DNA from: CAZNRY01 sp964575675
Lineage (GTDB): Bacteria > Eisenbacteria > RBG-16-71-46 > CAIMUX01 > VGJL01
Reading direction: 5' to 3'
Length of the DNA stretch: 38,715 nucleotides
Assembly: GCA_964575675.1 (NCBI GenBank)
Contig: CAZNRY010000011.1
Span: 1-38,715, forward strand
The notes under the pieces are model-generated. The model was not told the DNA's origin and did not search any database. It worked only from the letters and a program-made list of their open reading frames with translations. Shown piece after piece: positions 1 through 8,629 of this stretch. The translations under genes were made by a program, and so were the position numbers. The stretch's first letter is position 1. Each line of letters begins with the position of its first letter.

Positions 1-416
1 CGGTAGGAATCGTAGGCGAAGCGCGCGTTGCCGCTCTTTGCCGCGAGACCCTCGACCGAGTGGTCATTCAGTCCGAGGTTCAAGATCGTGTCCATCATCC
101 CGGGCATCGAAAACTTCGCTCCGGAACGGACGGAGACGAGGAGCGGGTCCTTTGGGTCGCCGAGCTTGCGCTTGAAGATTCCCTCAAGCTGTCCGAGGGC
201 GTTGGACTGCTGATCGAGCACATCCTTCGGGAGCTTCCCCCCGCTTTGTAGATAGAGATTGCAGACGGCGGTGACGATCGTGAAGCCGGGCGGAACCGGG
301 AGACCGGCATTCGTCATCTCGGCCAGACCGGCCCCCTTGCCGCCCAGGAGATCGCGCATCTCTCCCGTCCCCTCAGCCTTACCGCCCCCGAAGGAATAGA
401 CGTATCTCGTTCCCAT
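1..416 (-). CDS. ppdK: Pyruvate, phosphate dikinase, N-terminal part (runs off the left edge)
   Basis: Interconverts pyruvate, ATP and phosphate with PEP, AMP and pyrophosphate in the cytoplasm, linking glycolysis and gluconeogenesis. The 138 visible residues are the start of the nucleotide-binding domain: YVYSFGGGKAEG near residue 5, the glycine-rich LLGGKGAGLAEM at about 23-34, LPVPPGFTI at about 39-47, and SVRSGAKFSMPGMMDTI at about 94-110. These follow the family order, with phosphate-binding Arg and the MPGMMDT segment present. The ATG at 416 follows a GGAGGGAGAG ribosome-binding sequence. A near-consensus promoter lies at 480-508. The phosphohistidine and PEP-binding domains lie outside the window, so completeness cannot be judged. 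Confidence 0.95.
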   Translation of the reverse strand, partial: MGTRYVYSFGGGKAEGTGEMRDLLGGKGAGLAEMTNAGLPVPPGFTIVTAVCNLYLQSGGKLPKDVLDQQSNALGQLEGIFKRKLGDPKDPLLVSVRSGAKFSMPGMMDTILNLGLNDHSVEGLAAKSGNARFAYDSY

Positions 417-479
417 CGTCACCACTCTCCCTCCACGCTGACCAGCCGGGATTCGGTTGAGAAACAAAGGACCCTCCGC

Positions 480-508
480 ATTCTAAGTACCTTGGCGGGA
501 AGGGTCAA
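480..508 (-). promoter_or_regulatory. Sigma70-type promoter for ppdK
   Basis: On the minus strand TTGACC (503-508) and TAGAAT (480-485) are separated by 17 bp. Each hexamer matches the consensus at 5 of 6 positions. Transcription would start near 473, giving a leader of about 57 nt before the ppdK ATG at 416. Confidence 0.7.
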
Positions 509-554
509 GGCGGGCCCGGCCGCTGCAGACGCGCTCAGGCCTTCGAACCGAAGT

Positions 555-2687
555 TCAGCGGAGTGTCGCTCCCGCCAGCGTCTCCCGTACGGCGCGCACC
601 GCGTCCCACGCCTTGTCCGCCGGGGTTCCCGTCTGTGCGCGACCGATCACTTCATCTGAGGATCCAGTGCATCCCAGTGCGTCAATGACCTGCCGGGCCT
701 CGCGATCGAGATCGATCTCACCCACGCCGATCCTGCCGAGCCAAGCGCGCACCCACGCGAGCGCCTGATCGCCCCGCCCCTGTCGGATCCACGCAACCGC
801 TCGCAGCAGACCGGGACGCGGATCGCTCGCGCTCGCTGCGATGGACGCGTCCAGAATACGGTTGGCCTCGTCCATCCGACCTGCGCGCACGGCGATCAGA
901 CCGCGTTGGTAGAGGGCCTCGGGATTCCCTCGAAGCTCCGGAAGGTCGAGAAACGCACCCGCCTCGCCGTCCCGACCCAGCCGAACGAGGAGCAGGCCCA
1001 AGTTCAGTGAAGCGGCCGGATCTCCCGGCGCGAAGCGAAGAGCGATGCGATAGTCGGACTCCGCATCCTCCTCCCGGCCGGCCCTCGCCAGCATCACCCC
1101 CCGATGGGTCCTGAGCATCCTGCCGTCCGCGCCGGCCGCGATCCCCCGGCTGAGAACCTCCGCTCCCGCCAGGGGCCCTCCACCTTCCTCCTCGAGGTCG
1201 GCCCAGCGCGCCCAGGCGATATCCAGCTTGGGGTAGCGCAGCGCCCCCCAACGATAGACGCGGAGGGCTTCGTCCGGGCGCGCGTCCCTTTCCAACGCAG
1301 CCGCCCACTGCGCCGCAGCCATCGCATCCTGCGAGGCGGCGGGGGCGCCGGGAGGGATCAGGGCGAGCGCGGCGAGCGCGGCAGCGAGCGCGCCGGCCGC
1401 CCAGCGCCGCCGCGTCCCCGCATCTCGAAGCACGACAACGGCTCGGCCGGCCAAGATCGCCAGGGCCGGAACCGACTCGCTTCGGTATCGCGAACCGACG
1501 TAGAAGAGAAGGCAGGTCAGAAACCCCAGGGACGCGAAGAGAAGGAGCAGCGCTTCCTCCCGCCCGCGCGGACGGCGAAGAACCAGCCCGGCCACCGCCG
1601 GGATGAGGATCAATGGGAAGGGAACGATGAAAAGGCGAAGAAACGACGTCTGCGCCCTCTCGACCGCGAATGAGTAGTTGTCGGCATAGTCGTGAACCCC
1701 GACGAACCGAACGATCTTCGCCCCCCATAAGCGCGCCCACGCGGCGGGATGTCCCGCCAGGAACCGGACCCCCTCCCCCAGCCAGTGAGCGGAGCTCTCC
1801 GAGGCGCGGAGGGTGCGGCCCAACTCCGCGGATGCGATGCGCCGGTCAAGCTGCTCTTGATCGACCGCGTTGCCGTAGGCGCCGATCCTCGCGGGAGGCT
1901 CTAGCAATCCATCCCGGCTCTCCTCGTTGTTGCCGTGGAAGAACGTCATCCCGCCGTTCGATGAGATCGCCACCAGATCGCCCGCCGCGAGGTTGTGCAG
2001 CGTAGCGGGCGCAATCGCCAAGACAAGGCCGGCGAGGATGGCCAGGGGCGCACGAAACCGCGGAGCCCCGGGGCTTCGATGGCTCGCCGCGATCAGGAGC
2101 GTCCCGGCCGCCACGAGAATGGCGTTCGGGCGCGCGAGGGCGCCGAGCCCCAGCAGAATCCCTCCCGCGAAATGCGCCCGCGTCCCGCGCGCCGAAAGGA
2201 GGCGCCACAGCGCGAGCAAGCCCAGGAGCATCCCGCCGGAGGTTCCGAGGATCTTCGTCTCCTGCGCCGCAACGGGACCGAAAAGACCGAAGAGCGCGAG
2301 GCTCACCGCCCCAGCGGCAGGCCCGTACAGACGGCGCGAGATCCGCCAACAGAGGACGCCCAGAGCGATCCCCATCAACGCCTGCAAGACGACGATCGCG
2401 ACCTCCGGAGCTTCCGCGACCGCGTAGAGGGGAGCGATCAGATAGGGGTAGAGCGGCGCGCGGTAGAAGGGAGTCCCTGCGGACCAGTGTCCCCCCGCGA
2501 TCGCACGCGCCCACTCGACGTAGGCCCGCGAGTCCGCCATCGGCTGGCGCAAGACGGGAGCGATCGCGATCGCTTGGATGACGTAGGCGGCCTGCGCGAC
2601 CATGACCAGCGCCAGAACCGCGAGGGCGATGCGGTCAAAGACCGCACCGCCCCAGTTTCTGGCGGACTGACTGCGTCCGTTCGTCAA
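555..2687 (-). CDS. GT39/ArnT-like membrane glycosyltransferase with C-terminal TPR region
   Basis: The first two thirds are a polytopic membrane protein of the dolichyl-phosphate-mannose transferase type (PMT_2/GT39), which moves a lipid-linked sugar onto an acceptor outside the membrane. A first transmembrane helix (about 17-40) is followed by MADSRAYVEWARAIAGG, with the acidic loop residue expected for the family. More Leu/Ala-rich helices run to about 440. From about 455 there are repeated helical pairs typical of TPRs (for example LNLGLLLVRLGRDGEAGAFL). The frame stays open far upstream, but that part overlaps the preceding gene. I chose the TTG at 2687, which overlaps the upstream stop by 4 bp. 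No clear ribosome-binding site supports it, so coupling is assumed. It is the last gene of the 8389-555 operon, and the acceptor may be one of its neighbours. About 710 residues. Confidence 0.75.
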   Translation of the reverse strand: MTNGRSQSARNWGGAVFDRIALAVLALVMVAQAAYVIQAIAIAPVLRQPMADSRAYVEWARAIAGGHWSAGTPFYRAPLYPYLIAPLYAVAEAPEVAIVVLQALMGIALGVLCWRISRRLYGPAAGAVSLALFGLFGPVAAQETKILGTSGGMLLGLLALWRLLSARGTRAHFAGGILLGLGALARPNAILVAAGTLLIAASHRSPGAPRFRAPLAILAGLVLAIAPATLHNLAAGDLVAISSNGGMTFFHGNNEESRDGLLEPPARIGAYGNAVDQEQLDRRIASAELGRTLRASESSAHWLGEGVRFLAGHPAAWARLWGAKIVRFVGVHDYADNYSFAVERAQTSFLRLFIVPFPLILIPAVAGLVLRRPRGREEALLLLFASLGFLTCLLFYVGSRYRSESVPALAILAGRAVVVLRDAGTRRRWAAGALAAALAALALIPPGAPAASQDAMAAAQWAAALERDARPDEALRVYRWGALRYPKLDIAWARWADLEEEGGGPLAGAEVLSRGIAAGADGRMLRTHRGVMLARAGREEDAESDYRIALRFAPGDPAASLNLGLLLVRLGRDGEAGAFLDLPELRGNPEALYQRGLIAVRAGRMDEANRILDASIAASASDPRPGLLRAVAWIRQGRGDQALAWVRAWLGRIGVGEIDLDREARQVIDALGCTGSSDEVIGRAQTGTPADKAWDAVRAVRETLAGATLR

Positions 2688-4495
2688 CGGACTACGATGA
2701 AGTAGCCCTTCGCCTCCTCGGCGGTCAGCGTCGAGCTGATGTGGTAGATGTAGACCCCGCTCGCCACGCCCTCCCCCTGCTGGTTCTTGAGATTCCACGA
2801 CTCCCGCCCCGACGATTCGCCGAATTCCCCCGAACCGTGCTGGATCGTGCGAAGGTGATCGCCCGCGGTCGTGTAGATCCGTATCGTCGCCTCGCGCGGC
2901 AGGTTCAGGAAGTCCACATGCTCGCCCCCCTCCGCGTCCCACGGCACCTTGCCCGCCTCGTAGGGATTCGGGACGACGATGATGCGGTTCAAGAGCGGCG
3001 GCTCGGAATCCGGCCACGCCGGCGCATGTGTGGAGACCTGGGTCGGACCCCCCTGCGGATCAACCCGGAAGAAGCCTGCCCGGATCGAAACCGGATCGTC
3101 TCCGATCGGGAAGATCGCCCCGTTCAGGTACCCCCAGCGGAAATCGGTGATGCTGTAGTAGTAGGGCATGCCGTTGTGCGGTCCGGGAAGGGCCGCGTCC
3201 TGTGAGATCGGGTCATGCTCGCCCCGGGGAACCAGGGAATCCGGATCGACGAAGATCCTCTCCCTTCCAACAAAGCTCCACGTCGAGTCGCCGAATCCGT
3301 AGGTCTTGAGCAGAACGGCATCCTCGGCGCGCGGCGTAAGACTGCGCCAGATCTTGTAGCCTCCGAAGCACTCCGGATTCGAGTCGGACGGCACGCAGAA
3401 TCCCGCTCTGTAGACGCGGATCTGACCGTTCCCCATGCCGACGTAGAACCTCCGCCCCAGATCCGTGATCGTGGCGGCCGCGATCGGGACGCCGCCGCTC
3501 ACGGTCGCCGACCGGTACCGCCGGCCATCCTTGCCATCGAAAACCTGAAACAGGCCCGAGTCGTTGAGGACATAGACGAGGGCTCCGTCCGGGTCCCGCA
3601 CGCCGAGGACCACGCTCGCGGCCGGGTCCAACTGCGCCTCGAAGTTCTTGGTCCACCTCTTCGGCGACCAGCCGATCAGCTTGCCCTGAGCATCGATCGT
3701 GAAGGCCCGGGTCCTGTCCGCGGAGAACTGGACCCCAAGGATCGCGGCCACGTGCCCCACGGGCCTTTCAGGAGCGATCGACCATTGGCCGAGGGTGACG
3801 GCAAAAATCCTGAGGTTGCCGCTTCGGTCCCCGGCGGCGATCATATTCCCGTCGCTCGTTCCGTCGAGCGAAAGCACCGGCTCCTGAAGGTTCATCGTCG
3901 CGAGGAGGTCGCCGGGCGATCTCCAGATCTTCAGCCTCGACTCATCGGCCGCGCTTGCGAATAGCTGGTCCTGCTGGTTCGCCGTGAGGCCTGGTCCGAA
4001 GAAACGGACCTTCCAACATGCGGCCGTGTGTCCCGTGAAGATTTCGGGAGCCGTCCCGACGCGAAGGTCCCAGAAGGCGATCCTGCCATCGGCCAGTCCT
4101 CCCAGGAGGAGCTGGCTGGTACCGTGGACATCGATATCGATGACATCGACCGGGGGCGCGTCGAGAATCGCTTGCACGACCCCGTTCGCCACATTCCAGA
4201 CGAAGACCCGATTCTCGCCGGCATACACGCCGAAGAGCTTCTTGCCGTCGCGGCTGGCGCGAAGCAGGCGCAGGGCCTTATCCGGCTGCGGCCCGACGAT
4301 CGTATTAACCGAGTCCAGGATGGTGTTGCCCTCGAAGAACGGATCCGTACCCGGAATCGGCTCCCACTGCCAGGTGATCTTGCGGCTCTCGAGCTCGGGG
4401 GGACCCGAGAACGAAGCTCTCTGCGCGAGGACACTGCCGGCGAGCAGCACAAGCAGAACGACCCAGAGAACGATCCCCCGTGACGCAACCCTCAT
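2684..4495 (-). CDS. Secreted WD40-like beta-propeller protein with FlgD-like C-terminal domain
   Basis: A 603-residue exported protein. Residues 1-24 are a signal peptide ending at VLAQ. Residues of about 70-400 hold blade-like repeats such as RVFVWNVANG, GRIAFWDLRVG and SRLKIWRSPGD, the WD40 signature. A middle section mentions no known catalytic motif. The last 100 residues begin at VVPNPYEAGK and continue with IRIYTTAGDHLRTI, a WNLKNQQGEGVASGVYIYHI segment read in pieces, and end in FIVVR. That is the FlgD-like/type-A sorting fold common in FCB secreted proteins. A GGGGAGGACGAGGGG stretch precedes the ATG. It lies 31 bp after the upstream lipoprotein gene. The ligand of the propeller is unknown. 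Confidence 0.8.
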   Translation of the reverse strand: MRVASRGIVLWVVLLVLLAGSVLAQRASFSGPPELESRKITWQWEPIPGTDPFFEGNTILDSVNTIVGPQPDKALRLLRASRDGKKLFGVYAGENRVFVWNVANGVVQAILDAPPVDVIDIDVHGTSQLLLGGLADGRIAFWDLRVGTAPEIFTGHTAACWKVRFFGPGLTANQQDQLFASAADESRLKIWRSPGDLLATMNLQEPVLSLDGTSDGNMIAAGDRSGNLRIFAVTLGQWSIAPERPVGHVAAILGVQFSADRTRAFTIDAQGKLIGWSPKRWTKNFEAQLDPAASVVLGVRDPDGALVYVLNDSGLFQVFDGKDGRRYRSATVSGGVPIAAATITDLGRRFYVGMGNGQIRVYRAGFCVPSDSNPECFGGYKIWRSLTPRAEDAVLLKTYGFGDSTWSFVGRERIFVDPDSLVPRGEHDPISQDAALPGPHNGMPYYYSITDFRWGYLNGAIFPIGDDPVSIRAGFFRVDPQGGPTQVSTHAPAWPDSEPPLLNRIIVVPNPYEAGKVPWDAEGGEHVDFLNLPREATIRIYTTAGDHLRTIQHGSGEFGESSGRESWNLKNQQGEGVASGVYIYHISSTLTAEEAKGYFIVVR

Positions 4496-4526
4496 CCCCT
4501 CGTCCTCCCCGAACCTAGGTCGGTTT

Positions 4527-6749
4527 CTAGTAATCGCGACCCTTGATGAGCCATGTCACCGCTGCCGTCCCGGCGTCGATCGCGGGTCCCTCATAGAACG
4601 GATAGGGCTGGAACATGAAGAGCACAACCCGGCCCTGCGCGAGCCCGCTCAGTGTGTCCGCCTTCGTGGATTGGTATCGCTGAGCGACGATCGAACCTCC
4701 CCAGTAGCTGGGGGGACCGCCCGGCCAACTATAGGTCTCGGACGTGTACAGCGTGTCGAGCCCCGGCTCCGGGAACAGGGGCGAGTAGATCCTGTCGAAC
4801 AGGAGCCCCTCGTAATCCCGGATGCCGCCGGTCGGAGGCTTCGGGGGCGGACAGTCGGCCAGCTTCTCCGTGTTGTGCTTCGCGGGGTCGATGTAGAGGT
4901 CCGGATAGGCAGGGTTCCGGGAGATGCAGCGGACCAGCCCGTCGCGCCAGGTCTGGTGATCCTGGGGAGGCTGATTCGAGCAGCCGTAGGCGTCGATTCC
5001 GACGACCTGATTGCGCACGTGGAGGAACCTCCAAATGAATGATTCCTCCGAAAAGTTCTGAAGGGAAGGACCGGCCTGCGGCGGAATCTTCGGGAAATCG
5101 CCTCCAGGCACACCGTCCGTGAGGCTGATGATGGCAGAGAGGGGACGCCCTCCGAAGAGGAACAGCTTCCCTCCCGCCGTCAAATAGGTCGACAGGAGGG
5201 TCTTGTCACTGGGCGCCCCTCCGGAATCTTTTTGGTGTTCGTGGAACCAGATTCCGCTCGCCTCGCCCGCGGTGAAGTTGAAGCTCCAGAGCAGCGTCGC
5301 ATACTGCGACAGCTCGCTCAACTTGATCGCATTCTCCGCCACCGGGTTCTGCGCCTCCGGGTCCTGGCCCCGGGGGCGATAGAGGCTTCTCGTGTCGAGC
5401 ACGCCGCCCGTGAAGTCGCGTATGTGGCCGATGAAGCGATCAACGAACGCGTCGTGGACCGGATCTTGTGTGAGGGTGTTGAGACCGTAGCGGATCCTCG
5501 CATCGTCCACAAGAAGCGCCGGACGCGAGAAGGTGAAGGCCACCACGGTCATGAGGACCGTGCAGAGTTGCTCCGAGGAGCGCAGATCGCTGGCGTCCCG
5601 CATCCGGACATAGAGGACGTGCTGCTGCCCGGCCTCTGTCACGGGGAACTCCAGGGCGTTGACGAGCCCCAGATACTTGCCCCATCCGATCCACCCGCCG
5701 ATGCCCCTCGGATCGCGGTACCGATCGTCCTGAGGATCCGGCACGTCCAACCCGTAGTTCACATTTCCCGGTTTGCTCCCGTAATACCCGGCGTCCCCTG
5801 TCCATCGGAACCGGATCGGCGTGTCGCTCGGCACCTCGATCTCCCAAACAGCTCCATCCCTGGGAAACGTGTGCCCGCCGAGTGAGCGTTCGGTGATCGT
5901 GACGTACGGTTGGCTCGCCCGATCCTGGATGTGGAACATGAGCCAGTTGTCGCCGTACTCGAGTCCCGGCTCGATCGCGCCGGCCTCGTCAACGGCCCGG
6001 ATGCAGAAGACGAAGACCTCGCTGCCCTGCGTCACCGGAAGGTCGCGAAGCAGCCTCTCCGTCGTCTTCCCATCGACCCGGATCCACCGGGTCCGGTCTC
6101 CCACCCTCAAGGTGTCGAGCATCGTGTTCGGGCGCTTCAGAAGAGAATCGACCACTGCCACATCTTCCAAGAACCCGCTCGAGAGGCGGATCATCTTGTA
6201 CTCGTAGTGGGCCGGGGTCTTTTCCGGCGCGGAGCTGTCGATGTCCTCCCCTTCCCACTCGACATTGAAGGTCTTGACCAGGTTTGCGGGCCGGTTGCCC
6301 AACTTCGGGAAGCGGATCTTCGTCGAAGGAGCGATCGTGCGGGCGTTGAAATACCGCCTGTCGATCACGCTGGTCGCGTATTCGTTGTCGATCGCCCGCA
6401 GATAGAACGTGTGCCAGTCGGTGAAGGTGCTGGCGGCGGCGGGAGCGGTGTGGCTCGCCTTGAACTTCAACAGGGCGCCGAAGGCGGTCGTGTCGGTCCA
6501 TGCCGCTTCGGTGGTCGTGTCGTCCACGGCGTACTGGAACCGAAGGACCATTCCATCCTGATCGGCGCCGCGCCAGGCGAAGAGGACCTTGTAGTCGACG
6601 CCCGAGGAGTCTGCGGTCGCTGCGCCGGCGGTGATTCGGCAAATCGGGCGAATGTTCTGAACTCGCGTGCCCTTCTCCGTATCGTCGGGGATCAAGAGAC
6701 ACCCGGTCAGCGGCAGAAGGATCAGGGCAAGCAGCCAACGATATCTCAT
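4527..6749 (-). CDS. Lipoprotein with W-G-D-x-D-G repeats and a GATase/ThuA-like C-terminal half
   Basis: About 740 residues. The start at 6749 is fixed by AGGAGGAGAT just upstream and by a clean lipoprotein signal (MRYRWLLALILLPLTGC, acylated Cys17). The frame extends further upstream, but into the preceding gene. The first half contains Fn3/Ig-like segments with the FAWRGADQDGMVLRFQYAVDD and YLRAIDNEYATS motifs that also occur in the neighbour at 6782-8389. The second half starts at RPALLVDDARIRYG and has alternating strands and helices ending in GGKLFLFGGRPL. This resembles the class I glutamine amidotransferase-like (ThuA/BPL_N) fold, but I see no catalytic Cys-His-Glu triad. Function unknown. 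It may form a surface assembly with its operon neighbours. Confidence 0.75.
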   Translation of the reverse strand: MRYRWLLALILLPLTGCLLIPDDTEKGTRVQNIRPICRITAGAATADSSGVDYKVLFAWRGADQDGMVLRFQYAVDDTTTEAAWTDTTAFGALLKFKASHTAPAAASTFTDWHTFYLRAIDNEYATSVIDRRYFNARTIAPSTKIRFPKLGNRPANLVKTFNVEWEGEDIDSSAPEKTPAHYEYKMIRLSSGFLEDVAVVDSLLKRPNTMLDTLRVGDRTRWIRVDGKTTERLLRDLPVTQGSEVFVFCIRAVDEAGAIEPGLEYGDNWLMFHIQDRASQPYVTITERSLGGHTFPRDGAVWEIEVPSDTPIRFRWTGDAGYYGSKPGNVNYGLDVPDPQDDRYRDPRGIGGWIGWGKYLGLVNALEFPVTEAGQQHVLYVRMRDASDLRSSEQLCTVLMTVVAFTFSRPALLVDDARIRYGLNTLTQDPVHDAFVDRFIGHIRDFTGGVLDTRSLYRPRGQDPEAQNPVAENAIKLSELSQYATLLWSFNFTAGEASGIWFHEHQKDSGGAPSDKTLLSTYLTAGGKLFLFGGRPLSAIISLTDGVPGGDFPKIPPQAGPSLQNFSEESFIWRFLHVRNQVVGIDAYGCSNQPPQDHQTWRDGLVRCISRNPAYPDLYIDPAKHNTEKLADCPPPKPPTGGIRDYEGLLFDRIYSPLFPEPGLDTLYTSETYSWPGGPPSYWGGSIVAQRYQSTKADTLSGLAQGRVVLFMFQPYPFYEGPAIDAGTAAVTWLIKGRDY

Positions 6750-6781
6750 CGGACGATCTCCTCCTGGCATTCCCCGGATTC

Positions 6782-8389
6782 CTAGCCCGCGATCACTCGG
6801 AACCGGACCGCGCGTTCGTTCCCACGGCTTCCCCGCGCCTCGCCTGCGGCCTGCGCGTTGTCTTCCGCCCGGACGGTCAGAACGTAGTCGCCGATCATGA
6901 AGCCGCCCCTCGGAAGTGCGCCCGGCACCGAGTAGATGAAGCCCGGCGCCAAGTCCTGCTGAGATCCGAAGAGCAGCTCCCTCTCCTGCGGCGTCTCCCA
7001 ACGGATCCCGTAGCGGATCCGCTCGCCGGGATCACCGTCGGGGTCAACGACGAGGAATCTGCACGTCATGCCGTTGGCTAGCTGGGAGAGCGTGTAGACA
7101 TCCCCGGGAACGGGGGTCTGGGTGAAGGGTATCGTCTCGTCCTGAAGAACGAACCGCGGCTTGAGGTTCACCGAAAAGCGCAGCGAGTCCGGCGTCCCCT
7201 CGAGCCGGAGCAGCCCGTCCTCCGAACGGACCATCAGGGTGTAGTCCCCCGTGCTCATGCCCGAAAGCTCGATCGGATCGCCTTGGGCCAGGGGCGCCCA
7301 GCTCGTGTAGAATGCGCCCGATCCGTATCGCCATTCGAGGCTGCGAACCGAGTGGTTCCCGTCGGTCGGGTCGGGATCGTAGCCGGCCGCGAACACTTGA
7401 AGGCTCGGCAGGGGTTCGGACAGCGTGCCGAGGGCAAGAGTGTCCCGGCTGTAGTGGGTGACGCCCGCCGATTCAAAGCATGCGACGGAATCTTCCCTCC
7501 CCGGCCTGAGGCATCGCTGGAACTTGGAGATGGGATCCCGGTTCCAGACGAAACTGATCGTTTCTATTCCGCTCCCGGAGAGCCCTCCGTCATCCACGGC
7601 CCGTACCTGCATCGCGTAGGCGCTTCCGCCGGGGTTGCGAAGGAAGAAATCGGGGGGGTATTGGGCCGCCGTGTCCGCGAGCGATCCGTCAGGCGGCAGG
7701 TACCCGGACTCCGTCGGCGTGAGCCGGTGGAAGAAGCGCTCGACCCTTCCGACCTGTTCGATGGTCCCTTCGGGCGTGATCGCAACGTCCCTGTCGCCTC
7801 CGGTCCATGCAAACCGCACGCCCCACCCGGTCGGGATGGTGTCGGTGGGCGTCACGGGATCTACGGAGGTCAGAGTGATTGTCGCACCGCTGATCGGCTC
7901 GTAGGCGATCGCCTCCTTGAAGAGCACCCACGGAGGAACGTTGTCGCGGGCGCCGAAGAAGGCCCATGCCGGGGTGGGATCGACTTTCCCCTCGTTGTCG
8001 ATCGCACGGACGTAGAAGCGATGGCCCAGCACCTCCCGCGCTTCTTCTACCCGGAAGATGACGAGACTGTCGCTGCGCGTCGTTCTCCTCCACCCGATGT
8101 CCTGCTCCTTCGGGAGAGAATCGGTAACGGCGACCTCGTACCGCGCGACGACCCCGTCTTGATCGAGGCCGGCCCAACGAAGCGCGACGCGATAGAACGA
8201 AGTTTGGCTATCTCCCGGAGCCGAGGTCAGAAACGTCTGGGGGGCGATGTTCCGATCGATGGCGGCCGTGGTCTGCTCACGGCACCCCCCCAGGAGACCC
8301 CACAGCGACGCGAGCGCCACCCCCGTCGAGAGCGCGAACTGAATGGTGCGAAGAACAATTACGCCGGAAGGAATACGGCGAGCGGACAT
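6782..8389 (-). CDS. Lipoprotein with W-G-D-x-D-G repeats, first gene of the surface operon
   Basis: A 535-residue predicted lipoprotein with signal and lipobox LLGGC (Cys36). At least three beta-rich segments carry the motif W-x-G-x-D-x-D-G followed by a Y-x-V strand: RWAGLDQDGVVARYEVAV, FAWTGGDRDVAI and CRFLVVDPDGDPGERIRYGI. Between them lie FYVRAIDNEGKVDPTP and YAMQVRAVDDGGLSG. This is the layout of tandem Ig/Fn3-like domains in FCB and Eisenbacteria-type surface lipoproteins. It shares this scaffold with the next gene (4527-6749), so the two look paralogous. A promoter at 8434-8463 makes it the first gene of a four-gene operon. No enzymatic motif is visible. Confidence 0.75.
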   Translation of the reverse strand: MSARRIPSGVIVLRTIQFALSTGVALASLWGLLGGCREQTTAAIDRNIAPQTFLTSAPGDSQTSFYRVALRWAGLDQDGVVARYEVAVTDSLPKEQDIGWRRTTRSDSLVIFRVEEAREVLGHRFYVRAIDNEGKVDPTPAWAFFGARDNVPPWVLFKEAIAYEPISGATITLTSVDPVTPTDTIPTGWGVRFAWTGGDRDVAITPEGTIEQVGRVERFFHRLTPTESGYLPPDGSLADTAAQYPPDFFLRNPGGSAYAMQVRAVDDGGLSGSGIETISFVWNRDPISKFQRCLRPGREDSVACFESAGVTHYSRDTLALGTLSEPLPSLQVFAAGYDPDPTDGNHSVRSLEWRYGSGAFYTSWAPLAQGDPIELSGMSTGDYTLMVRSEDGLLRLEGTPDSLRFSVNLKPRFVLQDETIPFTQTPVPGDVYTLSQLANGMTCRFLVVDPDGDPGERIRYGIRWETPQERELLFGSQQDLAPGFIYSVPGALPRGGFMIGDYVLTVRAEDNAQAAGEARGSRGNERAVRFRVIAG

Positions 8390-8433
8390 ACCACCCCCAG
8401 ACCCCAGGACACCAACCCCATGCCGATGCGCTC

Positions 8434-8463
8434 ATGGTAGGTTGCCCCGCGAAGAAGTGTCAA
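8434..8463 (-). promoter_or_regulatory. Sigma70-type promoter of the surface-protein operon
   Basis: Minus strand: TTGACA (8458-8463), 18-bp spacer, TACCAT (8434-8439). The -35 is a full consensus match and the -10 matches at 4 of 6 positions. The start point would be near 8427, about 40 nt before the ATG at 8389. Confidence 0.65.
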
Positions 8464-8542
8464 CCCTACACATCCCCGAACAAACAGCCGCCTTGACGGC
8501 CCGAAACCGCTTGGCGCAAGAGGGCTTCCCCTCCTCTGCACC

Positions 8543-8558
8543 AGCCGGTGGGCCGGCT
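8543..8558 (-). terminator. Possible terminator hairpin after the 8630-9577 gene
   Basis: AGCCGG and CCGGCT pair across a four-base loop, about 70 bp beyond the stop codon of the 8630-9577 gene. There is no T tract on the minus strand. On the plus strand it is followed by TTTCCCCC, so the assignment is weak. Confidence 0.25.
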
Positions 8559-8629
8559 TTCCCCCACTCTTCCCCCCTCCGGCCGGACTCCCCGCGTCCG
8601 GGGCCGATCCCGGTGCTTTCGGCGTCCGC

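Noticed and set aside
1104..1673. Plus-strand open frame of 189 codons.
   Set aside because: Lies opposite the TPR and membrane part of the glycosyltransferase; composition is Arg/Gly/Pro-rich and no start signal is seen.
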